From assembly GCA_963680875.1 (NCBI GenBank), contig OY804577.1, positions 148,942,196-149,006,195 of the forward strand: DNA of 64,000 nt, written 5' to 3'. The notes under the pieces are model-generated. The model was not told the DNA's origin. It did no database searches and saw only the letters and a list, made by a program, of their open reading frames with translations. The DNA comes from Bathymodiolus brooksi. Taxonomy: Eukaryota; Mollusca; Bivalvia; Mytilida; Modiolidae. Positions 29,501 to 41,879 of this stretch are shown piece by piece (position 1 is the first letter of the stretch; every line of letters begins with the position of its first letter). Made by a program: the position numbers and the translations under genes.

Positions 29501-32500
29501 TCAGTGTTAACATTCCGTGTGATATTTATTGTATGTTTCCTGGTGTCTAAGTGGTACTCTCAGTGTTAACATTCCGTGTGATATTTATTGTACGTTTCCT
29601 GGTGTCTAAGTGGTACTCTCAGTGTTAACATTCCGTGTGATATTTATTGTATGTTTCCTGGTGTCGAAGTGGTACTCTCAGTGTTAGCATTCCGTGTGAT
29701 ATTTATTGTATGTTTCCTGGTGTCTACGTTGTACTCTCAGTGTTAACATTCCGTGTGATATTTATTGTATGTTTCCTGGTGTCTAAGTGGTACTCTCAGT
29801 GTTAACATTCGTGTGATATTTATTGTATGTTTCCTGGTGTCTAAGTGGTACTCTCAGTGTTAACATTCCGTGTGATATTTATTGTATGTTTACTGGTGTC
29901 TAAGTGGTACTCTCAGTGTTAACATTCCGTGTGATATTTATTGTACGTTTCCTGGTGTCTAAGTGGTACTCTCAGTGTTAACATTCCGTGTGATATTTAT
30001 TGTATGTTTCCTGGTGTCTAAGTGGTACTCTCAGTGTTAACATTCCGTGTGATATTTATTGTATGTTTCCTGGTGTCTAAGTGGTACTCTCAGTGTTAAC
30101 ATTCGTGTGATATTTATTGTATGTTTCATGGTGTCTAAGTGGTACTCTCAGTGTTAACATTCCGTGTGATATTTATTGTATGTTTCCTGGTGTCTAAGTG
30201 GTACTCTCAGTGTTAACATTCCGTGTGATATTTATTGCGTGTTTACTGGTGTCTAAGTGGTACTCTCAGTGTTAACATTCCGTGTGATATATATTGTATG
30301 TTTACTGGTGTCTAAGTGGTACTCTCAGTGTTAGCATTCCGTGTGATATTTATTGTATGTTTCATGGTGTCTAAATGGTACTCTCAGTGTTAGCATTCCG
30401 TGTGATATTTATTGTACGTTTCCTGGTGTCTAAGTGGTACTCTCAGTGTTAACATTCCGTGTGATATTTATTGTATGTTTCATGGTGTCTAAGTGGTACT
30501 CTCAGTGTTAACATTCCGTGTGATATTTATTGTACGTTTCCTGGTGTCTAAGTGGTACTCTCTGTGTTAACATTCCGTGTGATATTTATTGTATGTTGAC
30601 TGGTGTCTAAGTGGTACTCTCAGTGTTACCATTCCGTGTGATATTTATTGTATGTTTCCTGGTGTCTAAGTGGTACTCTCAGTGTTACCATTCCGTGTGA
30701 TATTTATTGTACGTTTCATGGTGTCTAAGTGGTACTCTCGGTGTTAACATTCCGTGTGATATTTATTGTATGTTTCCTGGTGTCGAAGTGGTACTCTCAG
30801 TGTTAACATTCCGTGTGATATTTATTGTATGTTTCCTGGTGTCTACGTTGTACTCTCAGTGTTAACATTCCGTGTGATATTTATTGTATGTTTCCTGGTG
30901 TCTAAGTGGTACTCTCAGTGTTAACATTCCGTGTGATATTTATTGTATGTTTCCTGGTGTCTAAGTGGTACTCTCAGTGTTAACATTCGTGTGATATTTA
31001 TTGTATGTTTCCTGGTGTCTAAGTGGTACTCTCAGTGTTAACATTCCGTTTGATATTTATTGTATGTTTCCTGGTGTCTAAGTGGTACTCTCAGTGTTAA
31101 CATTCCGTGTGATATTTATTGTACGTTTCCTGGTGTCTAAGTGGTACTCTCAGTGTTAACATTCCGTGTGATATTTATTGTATGTTTCCTGGTGTCTAAG
31201 TGGTACTCTCAGTGTTAACATTCCGTGTGATATTTATTGTATGTTTCCTGGTGTCTAAGTGGTACTCTCAGTGTTAACATTCGTGTGATATTTATTGTAT
31301 GTTTCCTGGTGTCTAAGTGGTACTCTCAGTGTTAACATTCCGTGTGATATTTATTGTATGTTTACTGGTGTCTAAGTGGTACTCTCAGTGTTAACATTCC
31401 GTGTGATATTTATTGTACGTTTCCTGGTGTCTAAGTGGTACTCTCAGTGTTAACATTCCGTGTGATATTTATTGTATGTTTCCTGGTGTCTAAGTGGTAC
31501 TCTCAGTGTTAACATTCCGTGTGATATTTATTGTATGTTTCTTGGTGTCTAAGTGGTACTCTCAGTGTTAACATTCGTGTGATATTTATTGTATGTTTCC
31601 TGGTGTCTAAGTGGTACTCTCAGTGTTAACATTCCGTGTGATATTTATTGTATGTTTCCTGGTGTCTAAGTGGTACTCTCAGTGTTAACATTCCGTGTGA
31701 TATTTATTGTATGTTTACTGGTGTCTAAGTGGTACTCTCAGTGTTAACATTCCGTGTGATATATATTGTATGTTTATTGGTGTCTAAGTGGTACTCTCAG
31801 TGTTAACATTCCGTGTGATATTTATTGTATGTTTCATGGTGTCTAAATGGTACTCTCAGTGTTAGCATTCCGTGTGATATTTATTGTACGTTTCCTGGTG
31901 TCTAAGTGGTACTCTCAGTGTTAACATTCCGTGTGATATTTATTGTATGTTTCATGGTGTCTAAGTGGTACTCTCAGTGTTAACATTCCGTGTGATATTT
32001 ATTGTACGTTTCCTGGTGTCTAAGTGGTACTCTCTGTGTTAACATTCCGTGTGATATATATTGTATGTTTCCTGGTGTCTAAGTGGTACTCTCAGTGTTA
32101 ACATTCCGTGTGATATTTATTGTATGTTTCCTGGTGTCTAAGTGGTACTCTCAGTGTTAACATTCCGTGTGATATTTATTGTACGTTTCCTGGTGTCTAA
32201 GTGGTACTCTCAATGTTAACATTCCGTGTGATATTTATTGTATGTTTCCTGGTGTCTAAGTGGTACTCTCAGTGTTACCATTCCGTGTGATATTTATTGT
32301 ATGTTTCCTGGTGTCTAAGTGGTACTCTCAGTGTTACCATTCCGTGTGATATTTATTGTACGTTTCCTGGTGTCTAAGTGGTACTCTCGGTGTTAACATT
32401 CCGTGTGATATTTATTGTATGTTTCCTGGTGTCGAAGTGGTACTCTCAGTGTTAACATTCCGTGTGATATTTATTGTATGTTTCCTGGTGTCTAAGTGGT

Positions 32501-34430
32501 ACTCTCAGTGTTAACATTCCGTGTGATATTTATTGTATGTTTCCTGGTGTCTAAATGGTACTCTCAGTGTTAACATTCGTGTGATATTTATTGTATGTTT
32601 CCTGGTGTCTAAGTGGTACTCTCAGTGTTAACATTCCGTGTGATATTTATTGTATGTTTCCTGGTGTCTAAGTGGTACTCTCAGTGTTAACATTCCGTGT
32701 GATATTTATTGTACGTTTCCTGGTATCTAAGTGGTACTCTCAGTGTTAACATTCCGTGTGATATTTATTGTATGTTTCCTGGTGTCTAAGTGGTACTCTC
32801 AGTGTTAACATTCCGTGTGATATTTATTGTATGTTTCCTGGTGTCTAAGTGGTACTCTCAGTGTTAACATTCGTGTGATATTTATTGTATGTTTCCTGGT
32901 GTCTAAGTGGTACTCTCAGTGTTAACATTCCGTGTGATATTTATTGTATGTTTACTGGTGTCTAAGTGGTACTCTCAGTGTTAACATTCCGTGTGATATT
33001 TATTGTACGTTTCCTGGTGTCTAAGTGGTACTCTCAGTGTTAACATTCCGTGTGATATTTATTGTATGTTTCCTGGTGTCTAAGTGGTACTCTCAGTGTT
33101 AACATTCCGTGTGATATTTATTGTATGTTTCCTGGTGTCTAAGTGGTACTCTCAGTGTTAACATTCGTGTGATATTTATTGTATGTTTCCTGGTGTCTAA
33201 GTGGTACTCTCAGTGTTAACATTCCGTGTGATATTTATTGTATGTTTCCTGGTGTCTAAGTGGTACTCTCAGTGTTAACATTCCGTGTGATATTTATTGT
33301 ATGTTTACTGGTGTCTAAGTGGTACTCTCAGTGTTAACATTCCGTGTGATATATATTGTATGTTTACTGGTGTCTAAGTGGTACTCTCAGTGTTAACATT
33401 CCGTGTGATATTTATTGTATGTTTCCTGGTGTCTAAGTGGTACTCTCAGTGTTAACATTCCGTGTGATATTTATTGTATGTTTCCTGGTGTCTAAGTGGT
33501 ACTCTCAGTGTTAACATTCGTGTGATATTTATTGTATGTTTCATGGTGTCTAAGTGGTAATCTCAGTGTTAACATTCCGTGTGATATTTATTGTATGTTT
33601 CCTGGTGTCTAAGTGGTACTCTCAGTGTTAACATTCCGTGTGATATTTATTGCGTGTTTACTGGTGTCTAAGTGGTACTCTCAGTGTTAACATTCCGTGT
33701 GATATATATTGTATGTTTACTGGTGTCTAAGTGGTACTCTCAGTGTTAGCATTCCGTGTGATATTTATTGTATGTTTCATGGTGTCTAAATGGTACTCTC
33801 AGTGTTAGCATTCCGTGTGATATTTATTGTACGTTTCCTGGTGTCTAAGTGGTACTCTCAGTGTTAACATTCCGTGTGATATTTATTGTATGTTTCATGG
33901 TGTCTAAGTGGTACTCTCAGTGTTAACATTCCGTGTGATATTTATTGTACGTTTCCTGGTGTCTAAGTGGTACTCTCTGTGTTAACATTCCGTGTGATAT
34001 TTATTGTATGTTTCCTGGTGTCTAAGTGGTACTCTCAGTGTTAACATTCCGTGTGATATTTATTGTATGTTTCCTGGTGTCTAAGTGGTACTCTCAGTGT
34101 TAACATTCCGTGTGATATTTATTGTACGTTTCCTGGTGTCTAAGTGGTACTCTCAATGTTAACATTCCGTGTGATATTTATTGTATGTTGACTGGTGTCT
34201 AAGTGGTACTCTCAGTGTTACCATTCCGTGTGATATTTATTGTATGTTTCCTGGTGTCTAAGTGGTACTCTCAGTGTTACCATTCCGTGTGATATTTATT
34301 GTACGTTTCATGGTGTCTAAGTGGTACTCTCGGTGTTAACATTCCGTGTGATATTTATTGTATGTTTCCTGGTGTCGAAGTGGTACTCTCAGTGTTAACA
34401 TTCCGTGTGATATTTATTGTATGTTTCCTG
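17520..34430. repeat. Long-range block repetition in the satellite, offset 9,599 bp
   Basis: Variants at 17,811 (GCGTGTTTAC), 18,541 (TGTAATCTCA followed by the rare CCGTTTGATA), 20,941 and 22,171 (ATGTTTATTG) recur 9,599 bp later, at 27,410, 28,140, 30,540 and 31,770. The offset then drops to 9,540 (TGGTATCTAA at 23,181 and 32,721) and to 9,422 (TCTCAATGTT at 24,729 and 34,151). These are losses of exactly one and then two more 59-bp units. The first copy is about 17.52-24.76 kb and the second about 27.12-34.18 kb. Region 4.6-6.3 kb also recurs at 14.1-15.8 kb with offset 9,540 (14,221 matches 4,681; 14,341 matches 4,801). Confidence 0.8.
21110..26930. repeat. Block duplication in the satellite, offset 3,710 bp falling to 3,592 bp
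   Basis: The variants at 21,121, 21,241 and 22,171 recur 3,710 bp downstream (24,831, 24,951, 25,881). After a loss of two units the offset is 3,592 bp: CTCTCTGT at 22,431 and 26,023, and CTAAATGG at 23,011 and 26,603. The same 3,592-bp step is seen again between 37,306 and 40,898 and between 37,746 and 41,338. Homology ends near 23.35/26.93 kb. Confidence 0.75.
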
Positions 34431-37400
34431 GTGTCTAAATGGTACTCTCAGTGTTAACATTCCGTGTGATATTTATTGTATGTTTCCTGGTGTCTAAGTG
34501 GTACTCTCAGTGTTAACATTCGTGTGATATTTATTGTATGTTTCCTGGTGTCTAAGTGGTACTCTCAGTGTTAACATTCCGTGTGATATTTATTGTATGT
34601 TTCCTGGTGTCTAAGTGGTACTCTCAGTGTTAACATTCCGTGTGATATTTATTGCGTGTTTACTGGTGTCTAAGTGGTACTCTCAGTGTTAACATTCCGT
34701 GTGATATATATTGTATGTTTACTGGTGTCTAAGTGGTACTCTCAGTGTTAACATTCCGTGTGATATTTATTGTATGTTTCCTGGTGTCTAAATGGTACTC
34801 TCAGTGTTAGCATTCCGTGTGATATTTATTGTACGTTTCCTGGTGTCTAAGTGGTACTCTCAGTGTTAACATTCCGTGTGATATTTATTGTATGTTTCAT
34901 GGTGTCTAAGTGGTACTCTCAGTGTTAACATTCCGTGTGATATTTATTGTACGTTTCCTGGTGTCTAAGTGGTACTCTCTGTGTTAACATTCCGTGTGAT
35001 ATTTATTGTATGTTGACTGGTGTCTAAGTGGTACTCTCAGTGTTAACATTCCGTGTGATATTTATTGTATGTTTCCTGGTGTCTAAGTGGTACTCTCAGT
35101 GTTAACATTCCGTGTGATATTTATTGTACGTTTCCTGGTGTCTAAGTGGTACTCTCAGTGTTAACATTCCGTGTGATATTTATTGTATGTTTCCTGGTGT
35201 CGAAGTGGTACTCTCAGTGTTAGCATTCCGTGTGATATTTATTGTATGTTTCCTGGTGTCTACGTTGTACTCTCAGTGTTAACATTCCGTGTGATATTTA
35301 TTGTATGTTTCCTGGTGTCTAAGTGGTACTCTCAGTGTTAACATTCGTGTGATATTTATTGTATGTTTCCTGGTGTCTAAGTGGTACTCTCAGTGTTAAC
35401 ATTCCGTGTGATATTTATTGTATGTTTACTGGTGTCTAAGTGGTACTCTCAGTGTTAACATTCCGTGTGATATTTATTGTACGTTTCCTGGTGTCTAAGT
35501 GGTACTCTCAGTGTTAACATTCCGTGTGATATTTATTGTATGTTTCCTGGTGTCTAAGTGGTACTCTCAGTGTTAACATTCCGTGTGATATTTATTGTAT
35601 GTTTCCTGGTGTCTAAGTGGTACTCTCAGTGTTAACATTCGTGTGATATTTATTGTATGTTTCATGGTGTCTAAGTGGTACTCTCAGTGTTAACATTCCG
35701 TGTGATATTTATTGTATGTTTCCTGGTGTCTAAGTGGTACTCTCAGTGTTAACATTCCGTGTGATATTTATTGCGTGTTTACTGGTGTCTAAGTGGTACT
35801 CTCAGTGTTAACATTCCGTGTGATATATATTGTATGTTTACTGGTGTCTAAGTGGTACTCTCAGTGTTAGCATTCCGTGTGATATTTATTGTATGTTTCA
35901 TGGTGTCTAAATGGTACTCTCAGTGTTAGCATTCCGTGTGATATTTATTGTACGTTTCCTGGTGTCTAAGTGGTACTCTCAGTGTTAACATTCCGTGTGA
36001 TATTTATTGTATGTTTCATGGTGTCTAAGTGGTACTCTCAGTGTTAACATTCCGTGTGATATTTATTGTACGTTTCCTGGTGTCTAAGTGGTACTCTCTG
36101 TGTTAACATTCCGTGTGATATTTATTGTATGTTGACTGGTGTCTAAGTGGTACTCTCAGTGTTACCATTCCGTGTGATATTTATTGTATGTTTCCTGGTG
36201 TCTAAGTGGTACTCTCAGTGTTACCATTCCGTGTGATATTTATTGTACGTTTCATGGTGTCTAAGTGGTACTCTCGGTGTTAACATTCCGTGTGATATTT
36301 ATTGTATGTTTCCTGGTGTCGAAGTGGTACTCTCAGTGTTAACATTCCGTGTGATATTTATTGTATGTTTCCTGGTGTCTACGTTGTACTCTCAGTGTTA
36401 ACATTCCGTGTGATATTTATTGTATGTTTCCTGGTGTCTAAGTGGTACTCTCAGTGTTAACATTCCGTGTGATATTTATTGTATGTTTCCTGGTGTCTAA
36501 GTGGTACTCTCAGTGTTAACATTCGTGTGATATTTATTGTATGTTTCCTGGTGTCTAAGTGGTACTCTCAGTGTTAACATTCCGTTTGATATTTATTGTA
36601 TGTTTCCTGGTGTCTAAGTGGTACTCTCAGTGTTAACATTCCGTGTGATATTTATTGTACGTTTCCTGGTGTCTAAGTGGTACTCTCAGTGTTAACATTC
36701 CGTGTGATATTTATTGTATGTTTCCTGGTGTCTAAGTGGTACTCTCAGTGTTAACATTCCGTGTGATATTTATTGTATGTTTCCTGGTGTCTAAGTGGTA
36801 CTCTCAGTGTTAACATTCGTGTGATATTTATTGTATGTTTCCTGGTGTCTAAGTGGTACTCTCAGTGTTAACATTCCGTGTGATATTTATTGTATGTTTA
36901 CTGGTGTCTAAGTGGTACTCTCAGTGTTAACATTCCGTGTGATATTTATTGTACGTTTCCTGGTGTCTAAGTGGTACTCTCAGTGTTAACATTCCGTGTG
37001 ATATTTATTGTATGTTTCCTGGTGTCTAAGTGGTACTCTCAGTGTTAACATTCCGTGTGATATTTATTGTATGTTTCTTGGTGTCTAAGTGGTACTCTCA
37101 GTGTTAACATTCGTGTGATATTTATTGTATGTTTCCTGGTGTCTAAGTGGTACTCTCAGTGTTAACATTCCGTGTGATATTTATTGTATGTTTCCTGGTG
37201 TCTAAGTGGTACTCTCAGTGTTAACATTCCGTGTGATATTTATTGTATGTTTACTGGTGTCTAAGTGGTACTCTCAGTGTTAACATTCCGTGTGATATAT
37301 ATTGTATGTTTATTGGTGTCTAAGTGGTACTCTCAGTGTTAACATTCCGTGTGATATTTATTGTATGTTTCATGGTGTCTAAATGGTACTCTCAGTGTTA

Positions 37401-39960
37401 GCATTCCGTGTGATATTTATTGTACGTTTCCTGGTGTCTAAGTGGTACTCTCAGTGTTAACATTCCGTGTGATATTTATTGTATGTTTCATGGTGTCTAA
37501 GTGGTACTCTCAGTGTTAACATTCCGTGTGATATTTATTGTACGTTTCCTGGTGTCTAAGTGGTACTCTCTGTGTTAACATTCCGTGTGATATATATTGT
37601 ATGTTTCCTGGTGTCTAAGTGGTACTCTCAGTGTTAACATTCCGTGTGATATTTATTGTATGTTTCCTGGTGTCTAAGTGGTACTCTCAGTGTTAACATT
37701 CCGTGTGATATTTATTGTACGTTTCCTGGTGTCTAAGTGGTACTCTCAATGTTAACATTCCGTGTGATATTTATTGTATGTTTCCTGGTGTCTAAGTGGT
37801 ACTCTCAGTGTTACCATTCCGTGTGATATTTATTGTATGTTTCCTGGTGTCTAAGTGGTACTCTCAGTGTTACCATTCCGTGTGATATTTATTGTACGTT
37901 TCCTGGTGTCTAAGTGGTACTCTCGGTGTTAACATTCCGTGTGATATTTATTGTATGTTTCCTGGTGTCGAAGTGGTACTCTCAGTGTTAACATTCCGTG
38001 TGATATTTATTGTATGTTTCCTGGTGTCTAAGTGGTACTCTCAGTGTTAACATTCCGTGTGATATTTATTGTATGTTTCCTGGTGTCTAAATGGTACTCT
38101 CAGTGTTAACATTCGTGTGATATTTATTGTATGTTTCCTGGTGTCTAAGTGGTACTCTCAGTGTTAACATTCCGTGTGATATTTATTGTATGTTTCCTGG
38201 TGTCTAAGTGGTACTCTCAGTGTTAACATTCCGTGTGATATTTATTGTACGTTTCCTGGTATCTAAGTGGTACTCTCAGTGTTAACATTCCGTGTGATAT
38301 TTATTGTATGTTTCCTGGTGTCTAAGTGGTACTCTCAGTGTTAACATTCCGTGTGATATTTATTGTATGTTTCCTGGTGTCTAAGTGGTACTCTCAGTGT
38401 TAACATTCGTGTGATATTTATTGTATGTTTCCTGGTGTCTAAGTGGTACTCTCAGTGTTAACATTCCGTGTGATATTTATTGTATGTTTACTGGTGTCTA
38501 AGTGGTACTCTCAGTGTTAACATTCCGTGTGATATTTATTGTACGTTTCCTGGTGTCTAAGTGGTACTCTCAGTGTTAACATTCCGTGTGATATTTATTG
38601 TATGTTTCCTGGTGTCTAAGTGGTACTCTCAGTGTTAACATTCCGTGTGATATTTATTGTATGTTTCCTGGTGTCTAAGTGGTACTCTCAGTGTTAACAT
38701 TCGTGTGATATTTATTGTATGTTTCCTGGTGTCTAAGTGGTACTCTCAGTGTTAACATTCCGTGTGATATTTATTGTATGTTTCCTGGTGTCTAAGTGGT
38801 ACTCTCAGTGTTAACATTCCGTGTGATATTTATTGTATGTTTACTGGTGTCTAAGTGGTACTCTCAGTGTTAACATTCCGTGTGATATATATTGTATGTT
38901 TACTGGTGTCTAAGTGGTACTCTCAGTGTTAACATTCCGTGTGATATTTATTGTATGTTTCCTGGTGTCTAAGTGGTACTCTCAGTGTTAACATTCCGTG
39001 TGATATTTATTGTATGTTTCCTGGTGTCTAAGTGGTACTCTCAGTGTTAACATTCGTGTGATATTTATTGTATGTTTCATGGTGTCTAAGTGGTAATCTC
39101 AGTGTTAACATTCCGTGTGATATTTATTGTATGTTTCCTGGTGTCTAAGTGGTACTCTCAGTGTTAACATTCCGTGTGATATTTATTGCGTGTTTACTGG
39201 TGTCTAAGTGGTACTCTCAGTGTTAACATTCCGTGTGATATATATTGTATGTTTACTGGTGTCTAAGTGGTACTCTCAGTGTTAGCATTCCGTGTGATAT
39301 TTATTGTATGTTTCATGGTGTCTAAATGGTACTCTCAGTGTTAGCATTCCGTGTGATATTTATTGTACGTTTCCTGGTGTCTAAGTGGTACTCTCAGTGT
39401 TAACATTCCGTGTGATATTTATTGTATGTTTCATGGTGTCTAAGTGGTACTCTCAGTGTTAACATTCCGTGTGATATTTATTGTACGTTTCCTGGTGTCT
39501 AAGTGGTACTCTCTGTGTTAACATTCCGTGTGATATTTATTGTATGTTTCCTGGTGTCTAAGTGGTACTCTCAGTGTTAACATTCCGTGTGATATTTATT
39601 GTATGTTTCCTGGTGTCTAAGTGGTACTCTCAGTGTTAACATTCCGTGTGATATTTATTGTACGTTTCCTGGTGTCTAAGTGGTACTCTCAATGTTAACA
39701 TTCCGTGTGATATTTATTGTATGTTGACTGGTGTCTAAGTGGTACTCTCAGTGTTACCATTCCGTGTGATATTTATTGTATGTTTCCTGGTGTTTAAGTG
39801 GTACTCTCAGTGTTACCATTCCGTGTGATATTTATTGTACGTTTCATGGTGTCTAAGTGGTACTCTCGGTGTTAACATTCCGTGTGATATTTATTGTATG
39901 TTTCCTGGTGTCGAAGTGGTACTCTCAGTGTTAACATTCCGTGTGATATTTATTGTATGC
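28900..39960. repeat. Head-to-tail block duplication in the satellite, period 5,536 bp (two copies)
   Basis: Copy A is about 28,900-34,436 and copy B about 34,436-39,960. Markers at exactly 5,536 bp include GTGTCGAAG at 29,661 and 35,197, the rare CCGTTTGAT at 31,046 and 36,582, ATGTTTATTG at 31,770 and 37,306, TGGTATCTAA at 32,721 and 38,257, AGTGGTAATC at 33,553 and 39,089, and TCTCAATGTT at 34,151 and 39,687. Both copies share the loss of the TCTACGTT unit after the GTCGAAG unit (32,460 and 37,990). The copies disagree just outside these limits (28,900 versus 34,436; 34,424 versus 39,960), so they abut. Confidence 0.88.
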
Positions 39961-41879
39961 TTCCTGGTGTCTACGTTGTACTCTCAGTGTTAACATTCCG
40001 TGTGATATTTATTGTATGTTTCCTGGTGTCTAAGTGGTACTCTCAGTGTTAACATTCCGTGTGATATTTATTGTATGTTTCCTGGTGTCTAAGTGGTACT
40101 CTCAGTGTTAACATTCGTGTGATATTTATTGTATGTTTCCTGGTGTCTAAGTGGTACTCTCAGTGTTAACATTCCGTGTGATATTTATTGTATGTTTCCT
40201 GGTGTCTAAGTGGTACTCTCAGTGTTAACATTCCGTGTGATATTTATTGTACGTTTCCTGGTGTCTAAGTGGTACTCTCAGTGTTAACATTCCGTGGGAT
40301 ATTTATTGTATGTTTCCTGGTGTCTAAGTGGTACTCTCAGTGTTAACATTCCGTGTGATATTTATTGTATGTTTCCTGGTGTCTAAGTGGTACTCTCAGT
40401 GTTAACATTCGTGTGATATTTATTGTATGTTTCCTGGTGTCTAAGTGGTACTCTCAGTGTTAACATTCCGTGTGATATTTATTGTATGTTTACTGGTGTC
40501 TAAGTGGTACTCTCAGTGTTAACATTCCGTGTGATATTTATTGTACGTTTCCTGGTGTCTAAGTGGTACTCTCAGTGTTAACATTCCGTGTGATATTTAT
40601 TGTATGTTTCCTGGTGTCTAAGTGGTACTCTCAGTGTTAACATTCCGTGTGATATTTATTGTATGTTTCCTGGTGTCTAAGTGGTACTCTCAGTGTTAAC
40701 ATTCGTGTGATATTTATTGTATGTTTCCTGGTGTCTAAGTGGTACTCTCAGTGTTAACATTCCGTGTGATATTTATTGTATGTTTCCTGGTGTCTAAGTG
40801 GTACTCTCAGTGTTAGCATTCCGTGTGATATTTATTGTATGTTTACTGGTGTCTAAGTGGTACTCTCAGTGTTAACATTCCGTGTGATATATATTGTATG
40901 TTTATTGGTGTCTAAGTGGTACTCTCAGTGTTAACATTCCGTGTGATATTTATTGTATGTTTCATGGTGTCTAAATGGTACTCTCAGTGTTAGCATTCCG
41001 TGTGATATTTATTGTACGTTTCCTGGTGTCTAAGTGGTACTCTCAGTGTTAACATTCCGTGTGATATTTATTGTATGTTTCATGGTGTCTAAGTGGTACT
41101 CTCAGTGTTAACATTCCGTGTGATATTTATTGTACGTTTCCTGGTGTCTAAGTGGTACTCTCTGTGTTAACATTCCGTGTGATATATATTGTATGTTTCC
41201 TGGTGTCTAAGTGGTACTCTCAGTGTTAACATTCCGTGTGATATTTATTGTATGTTTCCTGGTGTCTAAGTGGTACTCTCAGTGTTAACATTCCGTGTGA
41301 TATTTATTGTACGTTTCCTGGTGTCTAAGTGGTACTCTCAATGTTAACATTCCGTGTGATATTTATTGTATGTTTCCTGGTGTCTAAGTGGTACTCTCAG
41401 TGTTACCATTCCGTGTGATATTTATTGTATGTTTCCTGGTGTCTAAGTGGTACTCTCAGTGTTACCATTCCGTGTGATATTTATTGTACGTTTCCTGGTG
41501 TCTAAGTGGTACTCTCGGTGTTAACATTCCGTGTGATATTTATTGTATGTTTCCTGGTGTCGAAGTGGTACTCTCAGTGTTAACATTCCGTGTGATATTT
41601 ATTGTATGTTTCCTGGTGTCTACGTTGTACTCTCAGTGTTAACATTCCGTGTGATATTTATTGTATGTTTCCTGGTGTCTAAGTGGTACTCTCAGTGTTA
41701 ACATTCCGTGTGATATTTATTGTATGTTTCCTGGTGTCTAAATGGTACTCTCAGTGTTAACATTCGTGTGATATTTATTGTATGTTTCCTGGTGTCTAAG
41801 TGGTACTCTCAGTGTTAACATTCCGTGTGATATTTATTGTATGTTTCCTGGTGTCTAAGTGGTACTCTCAGTGTTAACA

